Of a stretch of DNA of 64,000 nucleotides, positions 34,112-43,190 are shown one piece after another. The position numbers were made by a program, and so were the translations under genes. Under the pieces are notes generated by a model. That model ran no database searches and was not told where the DNA came from. It worked only from the letters and a program-made list of their open reading frames with translations. Source of the DNA: CAYRWR01 sp964428015 (GTDB lineage Bacteria; Spirochaetota; Brevinematia; Brevinematales; CAYRWR01); NCBI GenBank assembly GCA_964428015.1, contig CAYRWR010000006.1, positions 62,001-126,000 of the forward strand, written 5' to 3'. Each line of letters starts with the position of its first letter. Positions within the stretch are counted from its first letter, which is position 1.

Positions 34112-34687
34112 ATGGAAAAAAATTATCATCACGGTGACCTCAAACAGGAGCTGATCCGCATCGGCCTGGAAGTGCTGGAGTCCGGGGACTATGATTCCCT
34201 TTCCCTGCGGGAGCTGGCTGCCAAAGCAGGGGTGTCCAAGACCGCGCCCTATCGTCATTTCGCGGACAAAAACGCGTTGCTGGGGGCGATCACCACTCAG
34301 GGCTTCCGTCTATTCACAGCTGAACTGCAGGAGATCCGTACACAAGCGGGACATGGAGGCTGGGATGTTCTGGACAGGATGTGCCGGGTCTATATGAATT
34401 TCGCGGTACGGCGGCCGCATTTATTCCACCTGATGTTTTCTTCCCTGGGTAGGTCTTTTGACAGTCCCGAATGTGCCCAGGAAGGCATGAGATCACTGGA
34501 TGAACTCCGTCTGGCCATCGCCGCCTGGAAAAAGAATATCCAGCAGGAAGAACTGGAAGCCCTGACCATCGGGGTGTGGGGATATATCCATGGACTGACC
34601 TCCCTGGTGCTGGAGGGATTTATCGAACGGGAAGAGTGGGAGGGCCGATTGGGGGATTACCTCAGGGCTCACATACCTGGTTTATAA
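34112..34687 (+). CDS. TetR-family transcriptional regulator
   Basis: 191 residues. The N-terminal helix-turn-helix is evident (YDSLSLRELAAKAGVSKTAPYRHFADKNALLGAI), followed by a ligand-binding core. The C-terminal region contains IGVWGYIHGLTSLVLEG, the WGYIHG pattern of TetR C-terminal 'WHG' domains. It is divergent from the epimerase-like gene, with palindromes in the shared gap, so it most likely represses both genes and responds to a small molecule that I cannot identify. Ribosome-binding site absent. Confidence 0.9.
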   Translation: MEKNYHHGDLKQELIRIGLEVLESGDYDSLSLRELAAKAGVSKTAPYRHFADKNALLGAITTQGFRLFTAELQEIRTQAGHGGWDVLDRMCRVYMNFAVRRPHLFHLMFSSLGRSFDSPECAQEGMRSLDELRLAIAAWKKNIQQEELEALTIGVWGYIHGLTSLVLEGFIEREEWEGRLGDYLRAHIPGL

Positions 34688-34720
34688 AAACAGAATTTTA
34701 TCAATGTACAGGAGGCTGGA

Positions 34721-35422
34721 ATGCGCAAAATCTCTATATGGGTAATAGTATTAAGTTTTTTGTGTACGGTCCAGCTGGAGGCTAAAAAATACTATGAAGT
34801 ATTTCCCGCCGGTGCGGAAAGCAGCGGGGAATCCGCCCTCACTCTGGAGGGTTGGGGGCCGGGTGGCTTGTTTGCTTACAGTAAGAAAATCGATAACAGC
34901 TGGATACCTTCCTATGGTGAACAGTACGTGATCTATGACCTGGTGAATGACAAAGTGGTGTGGGAGACCTCCTATGAAATACAGGGGGGTGAAGAGGAAA
35001 GTGAAGAAACCATCAAACAGGCATACCGGGATAAAATCAAGACTGGCACCCAGGGCTACCGGATAGCAAATTTTGACTCAGAACTGTGCAGCGCTTCAGA
35101 AATTCAGCCTCTGCCGTATTATGAAGGGAACGACACCCTCAAAGTCTACCTGGAAATCGGGGATTATAGCAGTGAGGACGGCTTCTGCACCACCTATCAT
35201 GCTTACCACTACACCGTATGGGCGGAGAAGGGCGGAAAGAAGAAGCAGATCTCTTCGGGTGATACGACCTTCGCTATCAGCCAAACTATCCTGGGGTACT
35301 ACAAACATCCTAATGAAAACCGGCTGGCGGTGATCGTGTCTATCTACCACGCCGGGCTGGAATGTGAGAGCTATATGGAAACCCTGATTATCGGCTGTCA
35401 CACCAGCGCGGGATTCAAATAA
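34721..35422 (+). CDS. Secreted protein of unknown function
   Basis: 233 residues with a signal peptide (residues 1-21, VIVLSFLCTVQLEA). The mature protein has beta-rich content with WGPGGLFAYSKK and YGEQYVIYDLVNDKVVWE, vaguely like spirochaetal DUF2259 secreted proteins, plus several Cys residues. I do not claim a family. AGGAGG precedes the ATG. It is 33 bases downstream of the tetR-like gene and may be read by the same transcript. Confidence 0.65.
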   Translation: MRKISIWVIVLSFLCTVQLEAKKYYEVFPAGAESSGESALTLEGWGPGGLFAYSKKIDNSWIPSYGEQYVIYDLVNDKVVWETSYEIQGGEEESEETIKQAYRDKIKTGTQGYRIANFDSELCSASEIQPLPYYEGNDTLKVYLEIGDYSSEDGFCTTYHAYHYTVWAEKGGKKKQISSGDTTFAISQTILGYYKHPNENRLAVIVSIYHAGLECESYMETLIIGCHTSAGFK

Positions 35423-35433
35423 AGGCTGATCTT

Positions 35434-36678
35434 TTACTCCGATCCAAAAGACTCCGCCCATAGATAGCTGTCCAGGAGGGCGGTGCGCAATTTCTCCAGG
35501 TCCAGATTGAGATTATTGAGTAGGGTCTGGATGGCATCCAGGTCCAGGTTGGAGTCTTCAGTCGATACCACCAGCTTCAGCAGCATTCCTATCTTTCCTG
35601 AAAATCCGGTAATAGATGCTATTATAGTCTCACTGACATTCATTTCCTTTAATACATCTTCTATTGGACTGGCCAATAAAGCTCCCATCAGGGACAATAA
35701 ACCGGTAAGAAACGCCTGGTCTAATTCAGATTGTTCGGCACAGGGGTGCAGTGCCTGGTACAACAGCTCCATGGTCTTGCCCCGTTGGCTGGCGGTGTGA
35801 AACAAAGGATTGGCCTTATTGGACACCTGGGGGGAGGCATAGGCCATTAAGAGCAGCCAGTGGGACAGCTTACGGTAACCGATCAGGGTGATAGCCTGAC
35901 GGATGCTGTTGATATGGTTGCGGACATAGAGCTGGGCGGAATTAATAAAACGCAGCAGGTTGATAGTGAGCTCGGGATAAGCCTTAAAGGCATTCTCGAT
36001 GGCGGTGATGTCGTCGTTTTTCTGGATCAGGCTGAATACGTTCAAAATGGCAGATTTTTCAGGGTCGATACTGCGCGACTTGATGACGCTGGGCTTCTCA
36101 AAGAAATAGCCCTGGAACAGATCGAAGCCCATGTTTTTATACAGCAGGTATTCTTCCATGTTTTCCACTTTTTCGGCCAGCAGTTTCAGGGGGTACTTTT
36201 TGAGCAGGGGCAGGCCGGCCTTGATCCTCTCCGGTGGGGTGAGACGGACATCGACCTTGATGATCTTCACCCGCTCGAACAGGGGCTTAAAGGTGTTGAT
36301 AAAAGCATCAGTGAATTCAAAGTCATCGATGGCGAAGACGTAGCCCTCATTTTCCAGGGCCTCGATCTTCTTCAGAAAAGCCGGGCTGAGTCGGGTGGTC
36401 TCCAGGATCTCCAGCACGAAATGCTCTTTGGGCAGGTTTTTGTGCAGTTCCTTTTCCAGGATGTCCTGGTTAATGTTGACGAAGCCTTTTTTTTCCCCCA
36501 GCAGGCGGTGGATGCCGATCTGATTGAGGGTGTTGACCAGCACCCGGGAGGTGGCGCTCAGGTCGTCTGACACCCCGGCCTCGGCGGTATTGCCGGACCG
36601 GAACAGCAGTTCGTAGCCGTACAGCTGCTGATTGACGTCCAGGATGGGCTGACGGCCGATGTATATCTCGTTATCCAT
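35434..36678 (-). CDS. EAL-HDOD protein (YuxH type)
   Basis: 414 residues combining an N-terminal EAL-like domain (about 1-200) and a C-terminal HDOD domain (about 205-400). The N-terminus IYIGRQPILDVNQQLYGYELLFRSG is the YuxH-type opening. The EAL motif itself is ELL; IDDFEFTD, IIKVDVRL, LLAEKVENMEEY and GFDLFQGYFFEKP correspond to later EAL motifs but are diverged. Enzymatic c-di-GMP hydrolysis is therefore doubtful. HDOD part: PELTINLLRFINSAQLYVRNHINSI and ITLIGYRKLSHWLLLM. AGAGG precedes the start. Regulatory rather than metabolic role is likely. Confidence 0.85.
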   Translation of the reverse strand: MDNEIYIGRQPILDVNQQLYGYELLFRSGNTAEAGVSDDLSATSRVLVNTLNQIGIHRLLGEKKGFVNINQDILEKELHKNLPKEHFVLEILETTRLSPAFLKKIEALENEGYVFAIDDFEFTDAFINTFKPLFERVKIIKVDVRLTPPERIKAGLPLLKKYPLKLLAEKVENMEEYLLYKNMGFDLFQGYFFEKPSVIKSRSIDPEKSAILNVFSLIQKNDDITAIENAFKAYPELTINLLRFINSAQLYVRNHINSIRQAITLIGYRKLSHWLLLMAYASPQVSNKANPLFHTASQRGKTMELLYQALHPCAEQSELDQAFLTGLLSLMGALLASPIEDVLKEMNVSETIIASITGFSGKIGMLLKLVVSTEDSNLDLDAIQTLLNNLNLDLEKLRTALLDSYLWAESFGSE

Positions 36679-36737
36679 GGGTTCCTCTTTTCTTTAGGGT
36701 TAGGCTCTCACACAGGCACGGCAGGGGCAGGGCAAAG

Positions 36738-36766
36738 GGTCTCACAAAGTCACGAAGCGCACAAAG
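36738..36766. repeat. Dispersed GGTCTCACAAAG repeat, copy 1
   Basis: GGTCTCACAAAGTCACGAAG then CGCACAAAG, 60 bases upstream of the EAL-HDOD gene. Related copies at 40605-40638 and 42778-42811. The rest of the gap 36679-36937 has no credible gene. Confidence 0.65.
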
Positions 36767-36937
36767 TGGGGCAGGGCATATTTGTGAGGAAGTAATTTAT
36801 AATAAAGCTACGAAAAATAAAATTCAATCCTTTTTTGGGGTAAATGAGAGGTCTCACAAGCACTCGGAGGTGTATTTCAAGTTGAGCTGTGGCGGTATTC
36901 GTTGGTATTAAAAAGGCATGATGCTCAATCAGAATAT

Positions 36938-38725
36938 TCACCGTATTTTGGTAAATTTCATACCCAGTATCTCTAAAGTCTTGATTGATCCCTCCTGCCG
37001 GAAGAAAATAGAAGTACCGGAATAGCGGTATCCTAAACCTCCGCCTATGGCAATTCCATCTCCGCGTGGCAGAAGTACATAGGTATTTGGTTGCGTACCA
37101 CGGGGACCTATACTGAGATAAAGTCTGTCTTCCTTTTGGATCACTTTAACTTTAAATGCCTGGGAATTCAGAAATCGGGTAAAAACCGGATCATCCTCAA
37201 CAAATTCTTTATCAATCTGACGGTATTCTCCAGTCCAATTTTTCCAGTCTTCAGAAAGGGAATAATTCAGCTGTTGAGTACCCACCGGATAGGTGTAAAC
37301 GTTTTGCTTATTTACCATATAGACCCGATCGCCATCACGATAAAATCCGACCATAATAGGCTGCAGACTTTTACTATTAACATTCCGCAGTGAATATAAT
37401 CCCCCTTTACGCCGGATCATTTTGTATTGGGTTTGCTTATCTCTTTTGATAGTTAAAAGAAGTCCATTTCCATTACTGCTGATTTCAGCCCAGGCATCTG
37501 GGAGATCAAAACGGGAGGGTACCGGTGCCGGTATGAACTCAGTTTTTGCGCCAGTAACCGGAGGGATGTTATTTCTGGAACCATGATGCTGAAGAAGCTG
37601 ATGAAGGCTTTTATCCGCGATGGTGTAAGGTAGAGACCCACACTTATAGCCGTTTACCATGGTGATCACGCCTATCCCCAATTCAGGGATGATCCCCAGC
37701 ATGGAGAAGAAGGTCGTGACAGCGCCCCCATGCTGGATAATAGGTCCCTGATAGGGGAAATTGGGCCACCCCAATTCCCATGCCAGCCCAGTCTGAAAGC
37801 CGAAGTCCAAAGGACTGCTTGGCTGGGGTTGGGTCATTTGTTCAAGCGTTTCCTGCTTCAAAATCCGGGCACCATCCAGGCTGCCTTTATTGAGGATACA
37901 GCGGATAAACCGGCTCATATCAGCCGGTGTGGACAGCAGACTGCCCGCCGGGGAGTCAAAAACCGAAGGTTCCCGGAAACTGAACACGGCGACCCGGCTG
38001 ACTACCAGGTTTGTTATATGTGCTTCATCCATCAGAAAAGAGGTGCGGGTCATACCCAGCGGTTTGAAGATGTGGTTCTGCGTATAGCTGTAGTAATCTT
38101 CCCCGCTAGCTTTTTCAATGATAATACCGAGCAGAGCAAAGCCATTATTGCAGTATGAATAAAACTCTCCGGCGGGAAACTGGACATAACGTCCGGACAG
38201 GAAATCCGTAACGGTACGGAAGGCGTAGGGCCCACCGCTGTATCCCCCGAACAGTTTGTCGGATGGAATTCCTGAATGGTGTGTCAGGAGCATACGGATG
38301 GTGATACTGTGGGCGGGATTTGTATCACTGCCCCAGCTTTTCAGACTTAGTTCCGGAATATATTTACTGATGGGGTCATCCAGGGATAACCGGTGATTTT
38401 CAAGGAGTTGCATAATAGCGATACCGGTAAATATCTTGGAGATAGAACCCAGGCAGAACAGGCTGTTTTCATCCAGCGGGATACGTTTGGTACTGTCCTT
38501 GTATCCATAATACTGGGTCCAAACCACGGCATTAGTATCGATCAGGGCAATGGCAAATGCCTGACCCTGGCCCTGATGTAATTGCTTAAGTATCTCTGAA
38601 TGGAGGGTCTGACACATCGCAGTGTAGCCTTTGTCGGCTTTTGTGTATTCCTGCTCCACACGAGGCGGTACACTGCAGGCAGCTAACAGAGTCAGTAATA
38701 AAATACTTAAAGTGATTTTATTCAA
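36938..38725 (-). CDS. Beta-lactamase-fold serine hydrolase lipoprotein
   Basis: 595-residue lipoprotein (LLLTLLAAC lipobox). Residues about 40-375 are a class C beta-lactamase / DD-peptidase fold: SISK in LFCLGSISKIFTGIAIMQLL is the SxxK motif, FYSYCNNGFALLG gives the YxN motif, and IIQHGGAV the HxG (KTG-equivalent) motif. The C-terminal 200 residues form an extra beta-rich domain without recognised family. The protein is probably a periplasmic or surface esterase, peptidase or penicillin-recognising enzyme rather than a drug-resistance enzyme; substrate not predictable. Confidence 0.85.
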   Translation of the reverse strand: MNKITLSILLLTLLAACSVPPRVEQEYTKADKGYTAMCQTLHSEILKQLHQGQGQAFAIALIDTNAVVWTQYYGYKDSTKRIPLDENSLFCLGSISKIFTGIAIMQLLENHRLSLDDPISKYIPELSLKSWGSDTNPAHSITIRMLLTHHSGIPSDKLFGGYSGGPYAFRTVTDFLSGRYVQFPAGEFYSYCNNGFALLGIIIEKASGEDYYSYTQNHIFKPLGMTRTSFLMDEAHITNLVVSRVAVFSFREPSVFDSPAGSLLSTPADMSRFIRCILNKGSLDGARILKQETLEQMTQPQPSSPLDFGFQTGLAWELGWPNFPYQGPIIQHGGAVTTFFSMLGIIPELGIGVITMVNGYKCGSLPYTIADKSLHQLLQHHGSRNNIPPVTGAKTEFIPAPVPSRFDLPDAWAEISSNGNGLLLTIKRDKQTQYKMIRRKGGLYSLRNVNSKSLQPIMVGFYRDGDRVYMVNKQNVYTYPVGTQQLNYSLSEDWKNWTGEYRQIDKEFVEDDPVFTRFLNSQAFKVKVIQKEDRLYLSIGPRGTQPNTYVLLPRGDGIAIGGGLGYRYSGTSIFFRQEGSIKTLEILGMKFTKIR

Positions 38726-38790
38726 TACTTTTTCCTTTATCTTATTTTGGCTTATAATCGGTTTGAAAAATATTTATTTGTATCCCCCTG

Positions 38791-40419
38791 TTAAAATATA
38801 AAATCCGTCGACAAAAACGCGCTGTGGTCGTCCTTGACGATCTTGCTGACCAGGGTCTTGTTTTCCTCGGTCATCTTGGCGGACACCAGCGTCCGGATGG
38901 AAAACACACGCAGGGCGTCGGATACAGACAGCGTCCCTTCGGCGGAATCCTTGCGGCCCGTAAAGGGGAATACATCGGGTCCGCGCTGACACTGGCTGTT
39001 GAGATTGACCCGGCATACCTGGTTGACCAGGGGGTCTATGAGACGCGCGATCTGGGCGGGGTCCTGGCCGAACAGGCTGACCTGCTGGCCGTAGCGCGAC
39101 TCGATCACGTAATTCACCGCTTCAGAGATATCCGAGAAGGGTACTATAGGCACCAGGGGGCCGAATTGTTCTTCATTATAGATGCGCATTTTAGCATTGA
39201 CCGGATACAGCACCGCCGGAAAAAAGAAAGTCTCATTGACCTCTCCACCCCCGGGATTTTTGACCTGGGCACCCAGGGACTGGGCATCCTGGATCAGTTC
39301 CGTGAGGTATTGCGGCTTGCCTTCCACCGGCAGGGGAGTGATTTTGACACCTTCCACCCAGGGTACCCCCGGCTTGAGGGTATTGACCTTTTCCGCGAAC
39401 AGCCGGGTGAACTCATCAGAGATACTTTTATGTACAAACAGGATCTTGAGGGCGGTACAGCGCTGGCCGTTGTAGGACAGGCTGCCCAGGACGGCTTCTT
39501 CCACGGATTTTTCCAGGTCGCAGTCGGGCAGGAAGATGCCCGCATTCTTGGCGCCCAGTCCCAGTACGCTTTTGAGCATGTGAGGCTTGGGGTGCTGATG
39601 CTTGAGGATGTCGGCTACCTTGGTACTGCCGATAAAAGCCAGCACGTCAATCTTGCCTGAGGTCATCAGCGGACCGATCACCGTTTCTCCCTCTCCGTAT
39701 ACGGTATTGACCACCCCGGCGGGAAAGGCGTCACGGTAGCATTCCAGCAGGGGCTGATGCAGGAGCACACCCAGCTTAGGCGGTTTAAAGATGACTACGT
39801 TGCCCATGATCAGAGCCGGGATGAGGGTGGTAAAGGTCTCGTTGAGCGGGTAGTTGTAGGGGCCCATACACAGCACCACGCCCAGGGGCGCGCGTCTGAT
39901 CTGGGCCAGGATGCCCTCTTCGATCTCAAAGCGGGAGCTTTTGCGGTCCAGGTCCTTGAGGGCGTCTATGGTATCGCGGATGTAGTCCACGGTACGGTCG
40001 AATTCTTTCTCGCTGTCTTTCAGGGATTTTCCGATCTCCCACATCAGGAGACGCACGATCTCGGTACGTTTTTCCACCATGCGCCTGGCGAAGTCTTCTA
40101 CGTGGCGGATGCGGTCTGCGGTAGACATCGTAGGCCATTGCCCACGGCCCTTGTCATAGGCGGCGACCGCCGCGTCCAGGGCTTCCAGGCTGGTCTTTCC
40201 ATCCATGAGGGGAGATTTACCCACCAGTACTTTTTTCGGTTTTCCATTGACGGTGACCCGCACGCAGGAGTAGACATCATCCAGCGCGCCATCCAGTTTT
40301 TTGATTTTTCCATTGATAAGGGCATGATCCTGGATGAGAGGGACGGGGAGGCGGTGGACTTCGGGGATATCATTTATTTCCGGGAAAATATCCTGGACGA
40401 TCTTGCTGATTTCAGACAT
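38791..40419 (-). CDS. Aldehyde dehydrogenase, GapN-like (NADP-dependent glyceraldehyde-3-phosphate dehydrogenase type)
   Basis: 542 residues with the ALDH fold. PLGVVLCMGPYNYPLNETFTTLIPALIMGN and the NAD-binding FIGSTKVAD region are clear; the catalytic Cys is in SYNGQRCTALK. Overall sequence resembles GapN-type non-phosphorylating dehydrogenases. The general-base Glu motif LELGG reads LGLGA here, so that Glu seems absent. Unusually high GC for the window. The reaction is therefore uncertain (aldehyde oxidation expected). The start ATG is behind AAGGAG. Followed upstream by tandem and dispersed repeats. Confidence 0.85.
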   Translation of the reverse strand: MSEISKIVQDIFPEINDIPEVHRLPVPLIQDHALINGKIKKLDGALDDVYSCVRVTVNGKPKKVLVGKSPLMDGKTSLEALDAAVAAYDKGRGQWPTMSTADRIRHVEDFARRMVEKRTEIVRLLMWEIGKSLKDSEKEFDRTVDYIRDTIDALKDLDRKSSRFEIEEGILAQIRRAPLGVVLCMGPYNYPLNETFTTLIPALIMGNVVIFKPPKLGVLLHQPLLECYRDAFPAGVVNTVYGEGETVIGPLMTSGKIDVLAFIGSTKVADILKHQHPKPHMLKSVLGLGAKNAGIFLPDCDLEKSVEEAVLGSLSYNGQRCTALKILFVHKSISDEFTRLFAEKVNTLKPGVPWVEGVKITPLPVEGKPQYLTELIQDAQSLGAQVKNPGGGEVNETFFFPAVLYPVNAKMRIYNEEQFGPLVPIVPFSDISEAVNYVIESRYGQQVSLFGQDPAQIARLIDPLVNQVCRVNLNSQCQRGPDVFPFTGRKDSAEGTLSVSDALRVFSIRTLVSAKMTEENKTLVSKIVKDDHSAFLSTDFIF

Positions 40420-40500
40420 GGGGGTCTCCTTGCGGTAGATTATAGGGATATAGTAAGACAGAATGATTTTTTTCGCAAAAAGGGGCGGGGAGAACTTAAG

Positions 40501-40545
40501 ACAGGATTTACAGGATTTACAGGATTTGCAGGATTTGCAGTATGG
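40501..40545. repeat. Tandem 9-base repeat (ACAGGATTT)n
   Basis: Three units of ACAGGATTT, one GCAGGATTT and a partial fifth unit; upstream of the ALDH gene. Similar short repeats are found scattered in unrelated bacterial genomes, as I recall; no coding role. Confidence 0.85.
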
Positions 40546-40604
40546 GGAGGTTTGGGTTTCTCTCAGTCTTCGGTCTGATTATTCAGACAAGGGACTAGGA
40601 AAAG

Positions 40605-40638
40605 GGTCTCGCAAAGGTACAAAGGGCACGGAGGAAAG
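40605..40638. repeat. Dispersed GGTCTCACAAAG repeat, copy 2
   Basis: GGTCTCGCAAAGGTACAAAG then GGCACGGAGGAAAG. Aligns with the copies at 36738 and 42778. Confidence 0.7.
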
Positions 40639-40896
40639 GCGGGATTTTCGGGAATTAGAGGATAGGGGCGCCTGCCTCATCAAAACTATTATCCCCTGTG
40701 CCCACCCAGGTATAATTGATATCCAGTCCATGATGTACCCTGGAATAACTGGAGTTACCGGTGTTTCTATGACCAAAATCTGAAGCAACTGAGATTCTAT
40801 CAGGTTTTGAAAGAGGTAATCCTATTTTCCAATCAGAGTAAGCCTGTTCAGAAAATAAACTGAAAATTAAAAAAAAATAATATGTGTCTTGCTTGC
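40639..40896. other. Noncoding region, no gene seen
   Basis: About 260 bases. No ribosome-binding site with a following credible frame, no clear terminator or RNA gene. It joins the ALDH gene's upstream repeats to the end of the SH3 lipoprotein gene. Confidence 0.5.
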
Positions 40897-42678
40897 TTAA
40901 TACTCATATCCTATCCTCTCAACTAAAGAATACTTTTCCCATGAAAGTATGGATATATTGCCATTAGCATCAATTATTACACCACCACGAAAATCAGAAC
41001 TTCGAGCTTTTATAATACCTATAACATCATATTTATTGTTTAATACTACAAAAATCCTACCTAGTATATTATTACTTATTCGTTTATCAAAATATGAACC
41101 CTGCAACAAAAATATATTAGCTTTTTCACTAAATGCAATCAAATTTCCAGACAATGACCTTCCCATTGTGTTTAATTGAAATGAAGCCGGGGGATATTTA
41201 ATTGAATCAATATAAATTTCTTTGTTTTTATACACATTATATAATTGAGAATCGTTTTCGAGAGGAAAATTTATTATGAAAGAGCCTTGTGCTTTTTGAT
41301 ACTTTCTAAAATCGTTAATATTTTTCTTTATATAAGTTGTATTTCCTTTGATATATATAGTTAACATATTAGTGTCAGTAATCACCGCTTTATACACAGA
41401 TATGGATATCAACTTATCATCTTTCAGTTTAAAGACGTTAAATGTAGGTGAAAAAATATTGGCACAATATGGAATATTCATCTCCAAGGAAATTTTTCCG
41501 TTCTTGAAGGTACCAGTGTTTCGTTTATTTTTTATATAATTTTCAAGGAAGAATTCAAAAGAAAAAGTGCCTGAAAATGTTGTCTGGTATACTTTTTTAA
41601 AATCAAAACCCCTTGACCAGAGAGTTAATTTTACAATTTCTTTGAGTTTTAAGTCTCCTATCTTGTTTTCCAGATATTCTATAGTGTCTATTAGCTGTTT
41701 ATATTCCGCAATTTTATACTCCAATTCTATACGGGCTTTTGCATATTCCCTGGGTACAAATATTTCAGCTACTGCATACATTCCGTAAAAATTTTCTACT
41801 ATTTTTTTTGTATAGTGATATTCCTGACCTTCAATATTAGTAATAATTTCATCGAAAATATTATATTCTTTACCTACTATCTCATCTATGGATTTTATCT
41901 GATTTTTATAAAAAATAACTTTTTTACCTTTCTGTTCCCCAAAAACAACTGTCTCAGTTAAATCAGCTTGGGGATCAAACACATCCATGATGATTTCTTT
42001 CCTGTCCAATAAATTAATATTAGTCCATATCCGGGTTAGATCAATATTTGTGATTCCAGTGTATCCCACCCCTTTCGCCACCAGTTGTGTGGTATCAATC
42101 CCCTCCGCTTCGATCCACCCTTCCTTTCCCGCCTTCGATACCACGAAGAAGCGTTCGCCATTGCCCTTGAGTACGCGCATGGTGTCGCCCTTGGCCACCT
42201 GGTCTACTACCTTGCTCTCCAGCCCGTCGTCATACAAGGAGACCGGGGCGGTCAGTTTGAAGACATTGTCCTTGGTGTTGAAGAACAGCTCGGGCTGCCA
42301 GGGGGTGAGGCTGGCGGATGCCACCCAGCCGCCCACCGGACGCACTTGGGAGGTCTTGGTGTCACGGACACTGCCCTCCACATAGGCCCAGCTGTCCCGG
42401 GTGTCGTAGAGGGTGACCTTGTCGTACTTCATGAATTGCTCCAGGAAGGCGGTATTTGTGGAGACGCCGCTTGATAGTTGGGCCTGGTCCAGGTCGTACA
42501 CCCGGACGTTGTTGGTGTTTATGTACATGACTCGGGGAGAGGATTTGTCTACCTTGAGCTTGTGTGCGATCAGGGATTGGGACTTTGCCGGTGCCGAATG
42601 GGTCTCCGCCTTGGGCTGTCCGCAGGAGGCGAGGATGGCTGCAATGAGGATGAGGGTGGTTTTGAGGGACTGTCGCAT
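40897..42678 (-). CDS. SH3-domain lipoprotein with compositionally distinct C-terminal half
   Basis: 593 residues from the ATG preceded by GGAG (an earlier in-frame ATG adds a non-signal stretch). Lipoprotein signal ILIAAILASC. Two SH3-like segments follow: about 45-125 (YINTNNVRVYDLDQA ... WAYVEGSV) and about 135-205 (FKLTAPVSLYDDGLESKVVDQVAKGD). The rest (about 215-593) is AT-rich, with a charged coiled-coil-like zone near residue 305-345, and no recognised family. The N-terminal third is GC-rich. A base-composition switch near 42060 suggests a fusion of parts of different origin. Confidence 0.7.
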   Translation of the reverse strand: MRQSLKTTLILIAAILASCGQPKAETHSAPAKSQSLIAHKLKVDKSSPRVMYINTNNVRVYDLDQAQLSSGVSTNTAFLEQFMKYDKVTLYDTRDSWAYVEGSVRDTKTSQVRPVGGWVASASLTPWQPELFFNTKDNVFKLTAPVSLYDDGLESKVVDQVAKGDTMRVLKGNGERFFVVSKAGKEGWIEAEGIDTTQLVAKGVGYTGITNIDLTRIWTNINLLDRKEIIMDVFDPQADLTETVVFGEQKGKKVIFYKNQIKSIDEIVGKEYNIFDEIITNIEGQEYHYTKKIVENFYGMYAVAEIFVPREYAKARIELEYKIAEYKQLIDTIEYLENKIGDLKLKEIVKLTLWSRGFDFKKVYQTTFSGTFSFEFFLENYIKNKRNTGTFKNGKISLEMNIPYCANIFSPTFNVFKLKDDKLISISVYKAVITDTNMLTIYIKGNTTYIKKNINDFRKYQKAQGSFIINFPLENDSQLYNVYKNKEIYIDSIKYPPASFQLNTMGRSLSGNLIAFSEKANIFLLQGSYFDKRISNNILGRIFVVLNNKYDVIGIIKARSSDFRGGVIIDANGNISILSWEKYSLVERIGYEY

Positions 42679-42777
42679 ACAACGGCTCCGGCGGTTATTT
42701 TTAGATATTGTAGCGGAGAAGGGCTGATGGGTCAAAAAAGTAACGGGGAGTTGTTAAGACTGGGGAGCTCTGAAATT

Positions 42778-42811
42778 GGTCTCACAAAGACACAAAGGGC
42801 GCGGAGAAGAG
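42778..42811. repeat. Dispersed GGTCTCACAAAG repeat, copy 3
   Basis: GGTCTCACAAAGACACAAAG then GGCGCGGAGAAGAG, about 100 bases upstream of the SH3 lipoprotein start. Closest to copy 2. Confidence 0.7.
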
Positions 42812-43089
42812 TTAAAAAATAGGGTATGTTGCTACTTAGGTTATTTGTGAAAAAAACGAGCCTGAGACATTTACAGAAAATACATGCTAACCACAAATAT
42901 CTCTTAGACGCCCTTTTGATGCCCTGGCCATCCACGAGGTATCATACACCCCAGCCTCTTCCCCTGAGGGGCGTATACCCTAAATTGCACTCACCTGCAG
43001 CGAAGCGGAAGGCATAGCCCCGATTCCTGCCTGAACCTTCTCATACCGACCATGCATCATGGGCGCTAGAAGGGCGTTTTTCTTTGCGA
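42812..43089. other. Noncoding repeat-rich region
   Basis: No credible gene; short frames lack ribosome-binding sites. Mixed composition with pieces such as CAGCGAAGCGGAAGGCATAG and GGGCGCTAGAAGGGCG that look like repeat debris. With the elements that follow up to 43285 it forms one noncoding block. Confidence 0.5.
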
Positions 43090-43154
43090 GCGTTTCTTTT
43101 GGGGGACCTGGCCAAAAGAAATGCGGAAAACCCGCTTCCGTTCGGCCAACGGAA
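43090..43154. repeat. Two consecutive inverted repeats
   Basis: First: GCGTTTCTTTTGG (43090-43102) with CCAAAAGAAATGC (43112-43124), 13 pairs with one mismatch. Second: TTCCGTT (43136-43142) with AACGGAA (43148-43154), perfect. Neither is followed by a clear T run, so they are repeat elements rather than ordinary terminators. Confidence 0.65.
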
Positions 43155-43190
43155 AAAGTCCTCCCCGACCAGGGGCATTCCTGGGTTAAA

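Noticed and set aside
36750..36941. Small minus-strand open frame upstream of the EAL-HDOD gene
   Set aside because: Overlaps the dispersed repeat, has no ribosome-binding site and no recognisable sequence.
40501..40545. Possible CRISPR-like repeats
   Set aside because: Units are 9 bases and contiguous with no spacers; no cas gene in the window.
39757..40578. Open frame antisense to the ALDH gene, and similar ones at 38824-39660
   Set aside because: The minus-strand ALDH has motifs and a ribosome-binding site; these frames do not.
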